Assembly (NCBI RefSeq): GCF_036320965.1
Contig: NC_092234.1
Span: 34,190,203 to 34,254,202 of the forward strand
Direction: 5' to 3'
From: Panulirus ornatus
Lineage: Eukaryota > Arthropoda > Malacostraca > Decapoda > Palinuridae
Length of the DNA stretch: 64,000 nt
Shown here: in pieces, positions 1-9,727 of the stretch
Layout of the letters: every line of letters starts with the position of its first letter
Position numbering within the stretch: position 1 is the stretch's first letter
Program-made: the position numbers and the translations under genes
The notes under the pieces: model-generated
The model's database searches: none
What the model was told of the DNA's origin: nothing
The model's input: the letters and a program-made list of their open reading frames with translations, nothing else

Positions 1-117
1 ACTTGCTTACCGTCATTTCAGAACATTCAACATATAATCAATAAGATGGAGAGTATATTGCATTTTTCCCTTTAGAAGATTCATGTATAACATAAGATGA
101 TAATCAACTACATATTT

Positions 118-1600
118 AGAAATGGGAAAGTAGTAACAGCTAATGATGAAGTGAGTAGATGGAGTAAGTATTTGGTGGACTTGTGAATATGTTTGATGAT
201 AGGATGGCAAATGTATAGTGTTTTGGTTTTGGTGAGAGTCATGGAGAGTGGTTTGTGAAGGAAGAAGAGGTGTTGTCAATTGGTTAGTAAGGATTTTCAT
301 TGTATTTATTGAACTTGGTGAGGTACCTGAGGATTGGCAGAATGCATGCATAATGCCATTGGACAGAGGCAAGGGGAATGAAGGTGAGTGTTCAAACTGA
401 AGAGTTGTACGTTTGTTGAGTAGTACCTGGTAAGTTGTATGGGAGAGAAGTGATTGAGAGGGTGAAGGCATGCACAGAACATCAGAATGAGAAGGAACAG
501 TGTAGTGTCAAAGTTGAGAGAGAATGTGTGGATCAGGTCTTTGCTTTAAAGAATATGTGTGAGAAATACTTTTGAAAAACAGAAGTATTTGTATGTGGCA
601 TTTATAGATCAGGAGAAAGCATTTGTTAGGGTTGATAAAGATGCACTGTAGAAGGTCTTGAGAGTATATGGTGTGGGATGAAAGCTGCTAGCAGCAGAGA
701 AATTTTTTCAAGGGTATAAGGCATGTGTATGAGTAGGAAGAGAGGAGAGTAAGTGATGCCAAGTGAAGGTTGGTCTGTGGCAGGGGTGTGTGATGTCACC
801 ATGGATTGGCGAGGGATGTAAATACAAGCCTGTAAGAGATGAGAGCACTTAGGAAGGGAGTTTGGTGTTTGCTGATGAAACAACATGGGTAGCTGATTCA
901 AGTGAGAAAGTGCAGAATTTGATGACAAGTTTGGAAGAGTGTGTGAAAGGTGTAAGTTAAAAGTAAATGTGAATAAAAGTGAGGTTATTATGTTTAGCAA
1001 GGTTGAGGGACAGATTAGTTAGGGTGTGACTTTGAATGGAGAAATATTGGAGGAAGTGAGTGTTTTAGATATCTGGAAGTGGACTTTACAGCAAAGGGAA
1101 CCATGGAAGTGGAAGTGAGAGACGTGGTAATAAAAAGATTTTGGTTGAGAGAGCTGATTTGGGTATGCTGAAATGGTTTTGATGTATGGAGAGAATAAGA
1201 GAGGAAAGGTTGACAAAGAGGATATATGTGTCAGAAGTAGAGGGAATAAGGAGAAGGGGAGACCAAATTGGAGATGGAAGAATGGAGTGAAAAAGATTTT
1301 GAGTGATCAGGGCCTGAACATGCAGTAGGGTGAAAGGCATGCACAGGATAGAATGAATTAGAATGATGTGGTATACAGGGGTCAACATGCCATTAGTGGA
1401 CTGAACTAAGGCATATAAAGTGGCTGGGATAAACCATGGAAAGATCTGTGGGGCTAGGTTATGGATAGGGAACTGTGATTTCAGTGCAATACACATGACA
1501 GTTAGAGAATGGATATGAATGAATGCGGCTTTTCTTCATCTGCTCCTGGTGCTGCCTCATAAATGTGGGAAATGGCAGTCAGGCATGAAAGAAAAGAAAA
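118..1600 (+). mobile_element. Decayed RTE-type LINE copy
   Basis: This is an old copy of the window's main LINE. It runs from the linker before the reverse transcriptase, through the RT and C-terminal region, into the 3' UTR. Recognisable landmarks are the segment before the fingers domain near 150-230, the 'EDWQNACI' block near 330-360, the LRQGC-type motif near 775-800, and the RGRPNW-type block near 1250-1280. The 3' UTR (1380-1580) ends in a degraded tail motif. Stops and indels occur in every frame, so it codes for nothing. The endonuclease is missing (5' truncation). The assignment rests on co-linear similarity to the young copy at 1996-4727. Confidence 0.85.
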
Positions 1601-1936
1601 TTACAAGTGAAAAAATAATTAATGAGAAGTGAAAATAACTAAAGGAGATAGGGAGGACAAAACTCTGAAATATGGAAAATGTTAGCCAAAAATATGAGAA
1701 TAGATAGTGTATGCCACTCAAATCACCTAAGTTGTGCTCATATGAGCTAGTAGAACAAGTTTGGAATAGAAAAAAGAAGACTCTTTGCCAATCCAGGAAA
1801 AAACAGTTATTTTGCACTCGTGCTCTTGCCAGATCTGTCTCCCTATCACTGAGATCATCTTAACCCATTTCACCCTTATTATAGAAACTGAATATGCAGT
1901 TTGCTGTGCCAACTGATTTTTAATACTTGAAAAATA
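1601..1936. other. Unassigned spacer
   Basis: AT-rich sequence between two RTE copies. I see no gene, RNA gene or repeat that I can name here. Confidence 0.5.
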
Positions 1937-4522
1937 ATGTTTTTTATGAGAATGAGTGGGCTTAGTAAGAAAAGATGTTATAAAGAAAAATATATGATGG
2001 GTGATTTGAATGCAAAGGTGAGTAATGTGGCAGTTGAGGGAATAATTGGTATGCATGGGGTGTTCAGTGTTGTAAATGGAAATGGTGAAGAGCTTGTAGA
2101 TTTATGTGCTGAAAAAGGACTGATGATTGGGAATACCTGGTTTAAAAAGCGAGATATACATAAGTATACTTATGTAAGTAGGAGAGATGGCCAGAGAGCG
2201 TTATTGGATTACGTGTTAATTGACAGGCGTGCGAAAGAGAGACTTTTGGATGTTAATGTGCTGAGAGGTGTAACTGGAGGGATGTCTGATCATTATCTTG
2301 TGGAGGCTAAGGTGAAGATTAGTATGGGTTTTCAGAAAAGAGGAGTGAATGTTGGGGTGAAGAAGGTGGTGAGAGTAAGTGAGCTTGGGAAGGAGACCTG
2401 TGTGGGGAAGTACCAGGAGAGACTGTGTACAGAATGGAAAAAGGTGAGAACAATGGAAGTAAGGGGAGTGGGGGAGGAATGGGATGTATTTAGGGAATCA
2501 GTGATGGATTGCGCAAAAGATGCTTGTGGCATGAGAAGAGTGGGAGGTGGGCTGTTTAGAAAGGGTAGTGAGTGGTGGGATGAAGAAGTAAGAGTATTAG
2601 TGAAAGAGAAGAGAGAGGCATTTGGACGATTTTTGCAGGGAAAAAATGCAATTGAGTGGGAGAAGTATAAAAGAAAGAGACAGGAGGTTAAGAGAAAGGT
2701 GCAAGAGGTGAGAAAAAGGGCAAATGAGAGTTGGGGTGAGAGACTATCAGTAAATTTTAGGGAGAATAAAAAGATGTTCTGGAAGGAGGTAAATAGGGTG
2801 CGTAAGACAAGGGAGCAAATTGGAACTTCAGTGAAGGGCGTAAATGGGGAGGTGATAACAAGTAGCGGTGATGTGAGAAGGAGATGGAATGAGTATTTTG
2901 AAGGTTTGTTGAATGTGTCTGATGACAGAGTGGCAGATATAGGGTGTTTTGGTCGAGGTGGTGTGCAAAGTGAGAGGGTTAGGGAAAATGATTTGGTAAA
3001 CAGAGAAGAGGTAGTAAAAGCTTTGCGGAAGATGAAAGCCGGCAAGGCAGCAGGTTTGGATGGTATTGCAGTGGAATTTATTAAGAAAGGGGGTGACTGT
3101 ATTGTTGACTGGTTGGTAAGGTTATTTAATGTATGTATGACTCATGGTGAGGTGCCTGAGGATTGGCGGAATGCGTGCATAGTGCCATTGTACAAAGGCA
3201 AAGGGGATAAGAGTGAGTGCTCAAATTACAGAGGTATAAGTTTGTTGAGTATTCCTGGTAAATTATATGGGAGGGTATTGATTGAGAGGGTGAAGGCATG
3301 TACAGAGCATCAGATTGGGGAAGAGCAGTGTGGTTTCAGAAGTGGTAGAGGATGTGTGGATCAGGTGTTTGCTTTGAAGAATGTATGTGAGAAATACTTA
3401 GAAAAGCAAATGGATTTGTATGTAGCATTTATGGATCTGGAGAAGGCATATGATAGAGTTGATAGAGATGCTCTGTGGAAGGTATTAAGAATATATGGTG
3501 TGGGAGGCAAGTTGTTAGAAGCAGTGAAAAGTTTTTATCGAGGATGTAAGGCATGTGTACGTGTAGGAAGAGAGGAAAGTGATTGGTTCTCAGTGAATGT
3601 AGGTTTGCGGCAGGGGTGTGTGATGTCTCCGTGGTTGTTTAATTTGTTTATGGATGGGGTTGTAAGGGAGGTAAATGCAAGAGTCCTGGAAAGAGGGGCA
3701 AGTATGAAGTCTGTTGGGGATGAGAGAGCTTGGGAAGTGAGTCAGTTGTTGTTCGCTGATGATACAGCGCTGGTGGCTGATTCATGTGAGAAACTGCAGA
3801 AGCTGGTGACTGAGTTTGGTAAAGTGTGTGGAAGAAGAAAGTTGAGAGTAAATGTGAATAAGAGCAAGGTTATTAGGTACAGTAGGGGTGAGGGTCAAGT
3901 CAATTGGGAGGTGAGTTTGAATGGAGAAAAACTGGAGGAAGTGAAGTGTTTTAGATATCTGGGAGTGGATCTGTCAGCGGATGGAACCATGGAAGCGGAA
4001 GTGGATCATAGGGTGGGGGAGGGGGCGAAAATTTTGGGAGCCTTGAAAAATGTGTGGAAGTCGAGAACATTATCTCGGAAAGCAAAAATGGGTATGTTTG
4101 AGGGAATAGTGGTTCCAACAATGTTGTATGGTTGCGAGGCGTGGGCTATGGATAGAGATGTGCGCAGGAGGATGGATGTGCTGGAAATGAGATGTTTGAG
4201 GACAATGTGTGGTGTGAGGTGGTTTGATCGAGTAAGTAACGTAAGGGTAAGAGAGATGTGTGGAAATAAAAAGAGCGTGGTTGAGAGAGCAGAAGAGGGT
4301 GTTTTGAAATGGTTTGGGCACATGGAGAGAATGAGTGAGGAGAGATTGACCAAGAGGATATATGTGTCGGAGGTGGAGGGAACGAGGAGAAGAGGGAGAC
4401 CAAATTGGAGGTGGAAAGATGGAGTGAAAAAGATTTTGTGTGATCGGGGCCTGAACATGCAGGAGGGTGAAAGGAGGGCAAGAAATAGAGTGAATTGGAG
4501 TCATGTGGTATACAGGGGTTGA
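1937..4522 (+). CDS. RTE-type endonuclease/reverse transcriptase, N-terminally truncated (861 aa)
   Basis: A LINE polyprotein that would nick target DNA and copy its own RNA by target-primed reverse transcription. The first 20 or so residues are flanking sequence; the family protein starts at about residue 21 (MGDLN, endonuclease motif). The endonuclease ends near the SDH motif at 117-119. The RT spans about 340-650: GKAAGLDGI near 367, the LRQGCVMSPWLF block near 557-568 and the catalytic FADD near 606-609. A conserved C-terminal domain follows, with GVRWFDRVSN and RGRPNWRWKDG. The frame is open throughout, but at least 150 N-terminal endonuclease residues are missing compared with the 5' end at 54640-54050, so it cannot act autonomously. 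The annotated ATG is therefore not the native start. Confidence 0.9.
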   Translation: MFFMRMSGLSKKRCYKEKYMMGDLNAKVSNVAVEGIIGMHGVFSVVNGNGEELVDLCAEKGLMIGNTWFKKRDIHKYTYVSRRDGQRALLDYVLIDRRAKERLLDVNVLRGVTGGMSDHYLVEAKVKISMGFQKRGVNVGVKKVVRVSELGKETCVGKYQERLCTEWKKVRTMEVRGVGEEWDVFRESVMDCAKDACGMRRVGGGLFRKGSEWWDEEVRVLVKEKREAFGRFLQGKNAIEWEKYKRKRQEVKRKVQEVRKRANESWGERLSVNFRENKKMFWKEVNRVRKTREQIGTSVKGVNGEVITSSGDVRRRWNEYFEGLLNVSDDRVADIGCFGRGGVQSERVRENDLVNREEVVKALRKMKAGKAAGLDGIAVEFIKKGGDCIVDWLVRLFNVCMTHGEVPEDWRNACIVPLYKGKGDKSECSNYRGISLLSIPGKLYGRVLIERVKACTEHQIGEEQCGFRSGRGCVDQVFALKNVCEKYLEKQMDLYVAFMDLEKAYDRVDRDALWKVLRIYGVGGKLLEAVKSFYRGCKACVRVGREESDWFSVNVGLRQGCVMSPWLFNLFMDGVVREVNARVLERGASMKSVGDERAWEVSQLLFADDTALVADSCEKLQKLVTEFGKVCGRRKLRVNVNKSKVIRYSRGEGQVNWEVSLNGEKLEEVKCFRYLGVDLSADGTMEAEVDHRVGEGAKILGALKNVWKSRTLSRKAKMGMFEGIVVPTMLYGCEAWAMDRDVRRRMDVLEMRCLRTMCGVRWFDRVSNVRVREMCGNKKSVVERAEEGVLKWFGHMERMSEERLTKRIYVSEVEGTRRRGRPNWRWKDGVKKILCDRGLNMQEGERRARNRVNWSHVVYRG

Positions 4523-4727
4523 CGTGCTGTCAGTGGATTGAAGCAAGGCATGTGAAGCGTCTGGGGTAAACCATGGAAAGCTGTGTAGGTATGTATATTT
4601 GCGTGTGTGGACGTGTGTATGTACATGTGTATGGGGGGGGGGGTTGGGCCATTTCTTTCGTCTGTTTCCTTGCGCTACCTCGCAAACGCGGGAGACAGCG
4701 ACAAAGTATAAAAAAAAAAAAAAAAAA
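1996..4727 (+). mobile_element. Young RTE-type LINE, 5' truncated, short 3' UTR
   Basis: A well-preserved RTE-type LINE. Similarity to the family begins inside the endonuclease at the GDLN motif and continues without a break to the poly-A run at 4710-4727. The 3' UTR is the short form: after the CCATGGAAAGC block it jumps directly to the GTAGGTATGTATATTTGCG block, lacking roughly 280 bases present in the long form (for example 58840-59120). The tail hairpin lies at 4679-4692. I found no convincing target-site duplication. The low divergence from other young copies and the open frame imply recent insertion. Confidence 0.93.
4679..4692 (+). other. Conserved 3'-tail hairpin of the RTE family
   Basis: CTCGC and GCGGG can pair as a 5-bp stem (one G-T wobble) around an AAAC loop, about 18 bases before the poly-A run. 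The stem recurs in nearly all young copies on both strands, while the loop varies (AAAC, or TAAT near 9670). In LINEs with 3' recognition, such a structure is what the RT binds; that role here is inference. Confidence 0.55.
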
Positions 4728-4728
4728 T

Positions 4729-4884
4729 ATGAAACAGAAAGAGTCAAACGGGGATTGCTCATCCTCCTCGAAGGCTCAGATTGGGGTGTCGAAATGTGTG
4801 TGGATGTAACCAAGATGAGAAGAAAGGAGAGATCGGTAGTATGTTTGAGGAAAGAAACTTCGATGTTCTGGCTCTTAGTGAAAT
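4729..4884 (+). mobile_element. RTE 5'-end fragment (5' UTR and start of endonuclease)
   Basis: Directly after the poly-A of the upstream copy lies the start of another family copy: the GGGAAACAGA-like leader, the segment ending GCTCATCCTCCTC, and coding for an SMFEERNxDVLALSE-type endonuclease start, though in broken frame. It matches 54500-54350 (minus strand) and 49270-49430 (plus strand). It ends abruptly at about 4884, where much older RT-region sequence begins. This is a fragment, not a gene. Confidence 0.8.
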
Positions 4885-6395
4885 ATTGTGACATCATTGT
4901 ATAGTGCCATGGCATGAAAGCAAGAGGGACAAATGTGAATACTTGGATTACAAACATATGTCTGCTTAACTTGTCTGGCAAGGGAATTGCAGGAGTGCTG
5001 ACTGAGAGACTGGGGGCATACACAGAAGGAAGAGAAATGTGGCCTCAGGAGCAGTAGAGGATGTGTGGACCACTTGTGTACTTTGTAATATTCATGTGAG
5101 AAATACATGGGGAAAGAAGGGGTTTTGTATGTAACATTCATGGACTTGGAAAATGTGTATGATAGGGTTGACAGAGATGCCTTTTGGAAAGGGCTAAGAA
5201 AAGCTACTAGAGGCGCTGAAGAATTTACATCAGGGGAGTGACGCTTTTATGCAAGTAAGGGGAAGGAAGATGGAAGGATCTTAGTGAAGGTGTATCTGCA
5301 TTATAGGTGTTGGGTATCACTATGGTTGTTTACTTTGTTTATGCACTGCATGGTGTAAGCAAGTGAGTATGAGGCTGTTGGAGAAAGTGGTGGATCCACA
5401 GTATGCTGGGGATGGGGGAGCTATGGAGATAAATCAGTTGCCATGTAAGGATGACACATCTCCACTGGCAGACTCTGGAGAGAACCTCCAGAAGCTGGTG
5501 TCAAGATCTAGGAGAGTATGTGAAAGGAGGAAGTTCAGAATTAATGGGAATGAAAATAGGACTGTGAGGTTTCGCATGATGACAAGACAGGATGATTTGA
5601 GTATGAGTTTGATGAGAGAGAACCTACAGGAAGTGGAGTGTGTTAGGTACCTTGGGGTGGACACGACAATGGAAGGAAGCATGGGTGTTGAAGTGGGTTG
5701 TAGGATTATTGATGGGGCAAAGATGTGTGCATTGAAGAGTGTATGGAAGGACAGGCGGTTGTCTGATAGCGCTGATATGTTTATTATTGATAGTATAATA
5801 GTGATGACATTATTGCATGAATGCGAGTTATGGGCCGTAGATGCAAAAGAATATAAGAGGATGGATATATTGGAAATTAAATGTATTCATGTTTTGTTAA
5901 AAGGGTTGATTGTGTAGGGAATAACATTGGAAAAGGGAGGTTTGGTAGTAAGCACAGCCTGATTTAGAGAAATAACCAGGTTTGTTGAAATTGTTTGGAC
6001 ATAAGGAGAGGATGAATGAATAAGGACTGGTAAAGAGACTCTGCATGGCAGAAGTTGGGAAGGGGAAGATTGATAAGTGAAAAGAAGAGTGGAATGAAAG
6101 ACGCATATAGATGACAGAGCTTGAACATTCAGGAGAGTGAGAGGCATTCATGGGATAAAGGAAATCAATACATTGTATTATATGGCTAAGGAGGGATGCT
6201 GTCTATGACTTGAACCAAGGCATGATATGGCCACGGGAAACTATGGAATTGGTCTGTGAGGCTTAGCCATTGATAATGAGTTGTAGTTTTGGCCCATTAA
6301 GCATGACATTTGGAGAGGCTTGTGAGCAAATGAGGCTATTTTTACATAAGTTCTTGGTTCTATCTTGCTTTGGGAAGTAGCAAATAAGTATGGAA
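4885..6395 (+). mobile_element. Decayed RTE-type LINE, RT to 3' UTR
   Basis: An old plus-strand copy beginning at the 'catagtgccat' region of the RT and ending in a degraded 3' UTR near 6390. One stretch stays open (5363-5917), covering the FADD region (here changed to CKDDTSPLADS), the YLGVD block and the MDILEIKC block, but it is preceded and followed by stops. Divergence is much higher than in the adjacent young copy. No coding potential is expected. Confidence 0.8.
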
Positions 6396-6750
6396 AAAAA
6401 GAAGACTTAGAAATGTAAATATAACTCATATTAATGAATTTACAATTTTTGTTTGCAGCAGTTTTTTTCTTCTTGTTTTAGAAATTTTGCTGTAGTTCAT
6501 ATAAATTAAGAAAATTTTTTTTTGATAACATACAGCAGAGTAAACTGATAGAGCATTCCTGAGTGACTCAGCTCCTGCTGCGCCTTGCTAAGGTGGATAA
6601 GGCAAACTTAGGAAAAGAATGAAGTAATTACCATTTTAAGAAAATAGTACTTGACACAATTGATCAGCATATAGGTGAATTTGTATTTGAGCCTTATGAA
6701 ACTGCATCAAAATTTTTTATTTAAGTTGTCTTGTAACATCTGCATTTCAG
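6396..6750. other. Non-repeat sequence upstream of host exon (intron)
   Basis: No element recognised. A polypyrimidine-poor stretch ends in TGCATTTCAG immediately before the exon at 6751, a usable splice acceptor. Confidence 0.45.
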
Positions 6751-6948
6751 CCTCCAGGTCTTTTGGCATTTCTTGAAAGTAAGGAGACAGTCCCTCTTGA
6801 CGATATAGACCGCTTGAACACCCGTGACAATTTGAAAATGGCAGAAGATGAGGAAAGGAATAAACGGAATCAAGTGTTAGAGACTCTAGACAGAGCATAC
6901 AAGAGCTCAGTAAAGAAAGTAGAACATTTAGTAGAAAGGCACATGGAT
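6751..6948 (+). CDS. Putative internal exon of an unrecognised host gene (66 codons)
   Basis: An open 198-base segment bounded by ...TTTCAG and GTAAGT, exactly 66 codons, phase 0 at both ends. It encodes a charged, probably helical segment starting PPGLLAFLESKETVPLDD and ending KKVEHLVERHMD, with heptad-like spacing of hydrophobics in the second half. In-frame stops lie just past the donor, as expected for an exon. Its composition is unlike the surrounding repeats. I do not recognise the family, and I cannot say whether it is a first, last or middle exon of the protein. The likely partner exon is at 23011-23097, which has the same phases and a very similar end (QKHVD before GTAAGT). The intron between them carries most of the repeats described here. 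Confidence 0.6.
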
Positions 6949-7384
6949 GTAAGTTGAGAATATATTTTATGATATCTTAGGGATCAAATTGCATAGAATG
7001 CACAGATGTGTAAAACCCATCGGTATTTGATATGTTTTCTTATTAGTCTCTAAGCTTTTTTTCAGTTCTTTCATCACTACATGTTCTTTTCACATGTATA
7101 GTTATCCGTCTTGGCACTCAGTATATTCCTATTTGCTATCCTCTCACCTGTCTTAGGCTCCCCTCCCACTCTCTGCTAGAGTATGTCCATAAAGTGTGTG
7201 ATTTTTTAATTATATACTAGGATATGGTGACTCTACAGAGGGGTCCAAAAATCTCAATAAGTTTTTCTGAAAAATTCATATAAAATTTCTTTGCAGGTCT
7301 TGATCAGTGATGGATGTACAATTAGAAAATTAGAAAATAGTTTAAAAGAAGATTTTTACAAACTGGGACTACAAAAATGTAATT
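6949..7384. other. Intron sequence, unassigned
   Basis: Starts with the GTAAGT donor. AT-rich, no recognisable element before the RTE remnant at 7385. Confidence 0.5.
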
Positions 7385-7715
7385 TCATGGGTTGGTCATT
7401 GAATTTACAAAAAAAAAAGAGTTTGAGCAGTCAGGGCCTGAACATGCTGAAGTGTGAAACACATTCACAGAATAGAATGAATTGGAACGATGTAGTATAC
7501 TGGGGTCAGCATGGATTGAGCCATGCAAATGAAATGTCCGGAGTGAACCATGGAAAGGTCTCTAGGGCATGGATGTGTTTAGGGAGTTATGGTTTTGATG
7601 CATTATACATTACAGCTTGAGCATAGATTTGAGCAGATGTGGCCTTTCTTCATCTGTTTCCTGACACTACCTCGCTGATGCAGGGGGCAGTGGTCAGGTG
7701 TGGGGAAAGAAAAGA
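7385..7715 (+). mobile_element. RTE 3'-end remnant
   Basis: Old 3' fragment: the 'caaaaaagag-tttgagcagtcagg' segment equals the KKILSDxGLNM coding region, followed by the VVYxG end, the GTGAACCATGGAAAG block and the long-form 3' UTR up to a degraded tail (CTACCTCGCTGATGC near 7668-7682). Non-coding. Confidence 0.8.
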
Positions 7716-7847
7716 ATTTATATGTATCATATGTTTCTTTTCTTTCATGCATTTTTGATGTTTCCTGTGGGGCAGGGTGGTGTTTGGAATGGTTGAGAGT
7801 GAACAAGGATGAAAATGTACCTCTGTATGTATATGTATGTTTACACA

Positions 7848-9715
7848 TGTGGTTTCAGAAGTGTTAGAGGATGTATGGGATCAGGTCTTTGCTTTGAAGA
7901 ATGTGTGTGAGAAATACTTAGAGGAATGTATGGATTTGTTTGTAGCATTTATGGATCTGAAGAAGAAATATGATAGGGTTAATAGAGATGCTTTCTGGAA
8001 GGTCTTAAGAATATGTGGTGTGGGAGGTAAGTTGCTAGAAGCAGTGAAAAGTTTTTACCAAGAATGTAAGGCATTTGTATGAGTAGGAAGAGAGGAGAGG
8101 GATTGGTTCTGAGTGAATGTCAGTCTGCAGTAGGGGTGTGTCTTGTTCCCATGGTTGTTTAATATGTTTATGGATGGGGTGGTTAGAGAGGCATATGCCA
8201 GAGTTGTGGAGAGAGGGGCGAGTATGCAGTCTGTTGGGGATGAGAGGGCTTGGGAAGTGAGTCACTTGTTGTTCGTTGATGATACAGCTCTGGTGGCTGA
8301 TTTGAGTGTGAAATTACAGAAGTTGGTGACTGAGTTTGGAAAAATATGTGAAAGGAGAAAGTTGAGAGTGAATTTGAATGAGTAAAAGTTGTTAGGTTGT
8401 TAGGGTTGGGGGACAAGTTAGTTAGGATGTGATTTTGATTGGAGAAAAACTGGAGGAAGTGAAGTGTTTTAGATATCTGGGAGTGGACTTAGCAGCGAAT
8501 GGAACTATGGAAGTGGAAGTAAGTCACAGGGTGGGGTAGGGGTGAAGGTTCTGGGAGCAGTGAAGAATGTGTGGAAGGAGAGAACGTTATCTCGGAGAGA
8601 AGAAATGGGTATGTTTGAAGGAATAGTAGTTCCAACAATATTCTATGGTTGGGAGGCATGGGCTACAGATAGAATTATACAGATGAGGTTGGATGTGTTG
8701 GAAATGAAATGTTTGAGGACAATGTGTGGTGTGAGGTGGTTTAATTGAGTAAGTAATGAAAAGGTAAGAGAGATGTGTGGAAATTAAAAGAGTGTCGTTG
8801 AGAGAGCAGAAGAGGGTGTGTTGAAATGGTTTGGACATATGGGGAGAATGAATGAGGGAAGACTGACAAAGGTGTCAAAGGTGGAGGGAACAAGGAGAAG
8901 CGGCAGACCTAGTTGGAGGTGGAAGGATGGAGTGAAAAAGATTTTAAGTGATCAGGGCCTAAACATACAAGAGGGTGAAAGGCGTCCAAGGTATAGAGTG
9001 AATTGGAACAATGTGGTATATTGGGGTCAACCTGCTGTCAGTGGACGGAACCAGGGCATGTGAAGCATCTGGGGTAGAGCATGGAAAAAACCATGGAAAG
9101 GTATTTGGGACCTGAATGTGGATAAGGAGCTGTGGTTTCGGTGCATTACACATGACAGTTATAGAACGAATGTGGCCTTTTTTGTCTGTTTTCTTGGTGC
9201 TACCTCACTGAAGCAGAGGGTAGTGATGCTGTTTCCTGTGGGATGGGTTATCACCAGGAATGGATTAAGGCAAGCAAGTATAGATGTGTACATGTGTATA
9301 TGGCTGTGTATGTGTATGTTGATATGTATATGTATGTATATGTGCATGTGTGGGCATTTGTGTACATATGTGTGTATGTGAGTAAATGGGCCATTCTCTC
9401 TTCATCTGTTTCCTGGCACTGCCTCGCGCACATTTCGGGGGAGGAGGTTGTTATTTCATGTGTGGCGGGGTGGCGATGGGAATGAATAAGGGCAGACAGT
9501 ATGAATTATGTACATGTGTGTATATGTATATGTCTGTGTGTGTATATATCTGTATACGTTGAGATGTATAGGTATGTATATTTGCGTGTGTGGACGTGTA
9601 TGTATATGCATGTGTAAGTGGGTTGGTTGGGCCACTTCTTTCGTCTGTTTCCTTGCGCTATCTCGCTAATGCGGGAGACAGCGACAAAGCAAAATAAATA
9701 AATAAATGAACAAAT
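7848..9715 (+). mobile_element. RTE copy with composite 3' UTR
   Basis: A middle-aged plus-strand copy starting at the CGFRSGRG-coding block of the RT. Broken open stretches cover the palm (7837-8082, 8143-8385; catalytic motif reads FVDD), thumb and C-terminal region (8542-8748, 8818-9063). Several stops and frameshifts make it a pseudogene. The 3' UTR carries three tail-like modules in a row (around 9170-9215, 9395-9430 and 9635-9690). The last section from about 9427 looks like a younger, heavily truncated copy joined at the CCTCGC of the second module. The terminal hairpin loop here is TAAT, not AAAC. Confidence 0.85.
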
Positions 9716-9727
9716 ATATATATTCTA

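Noticed and set aside
2332..3045. 237-codon open frame antisense to the RTE linker
   Set aside because: It is a mirror of the lysine/arginine/glutamate-rich linker; its counterpart at 18957-19670 is likewise opposite an RTE copy. No independent motif.
4006..5023. Long minus-strand open stretches rich in Ser, Pro, His and Thr (for example 4006-4458, 4070-5023)
   Set aside because: They are antisense shadows of the RTE coding strand; the same stretches recur opposite every RTE copy in either orientation.
9251..9433. Small open frames rich in Tyr, Ile, Cys and Val in 3' UTRs (for example 9251-9433, 36304-36579, 58923-59253)
   Set aside because: These translate the TATACATATGTG-type low-complexity part of the RTE 3' UTR and are not conserved as proteins.
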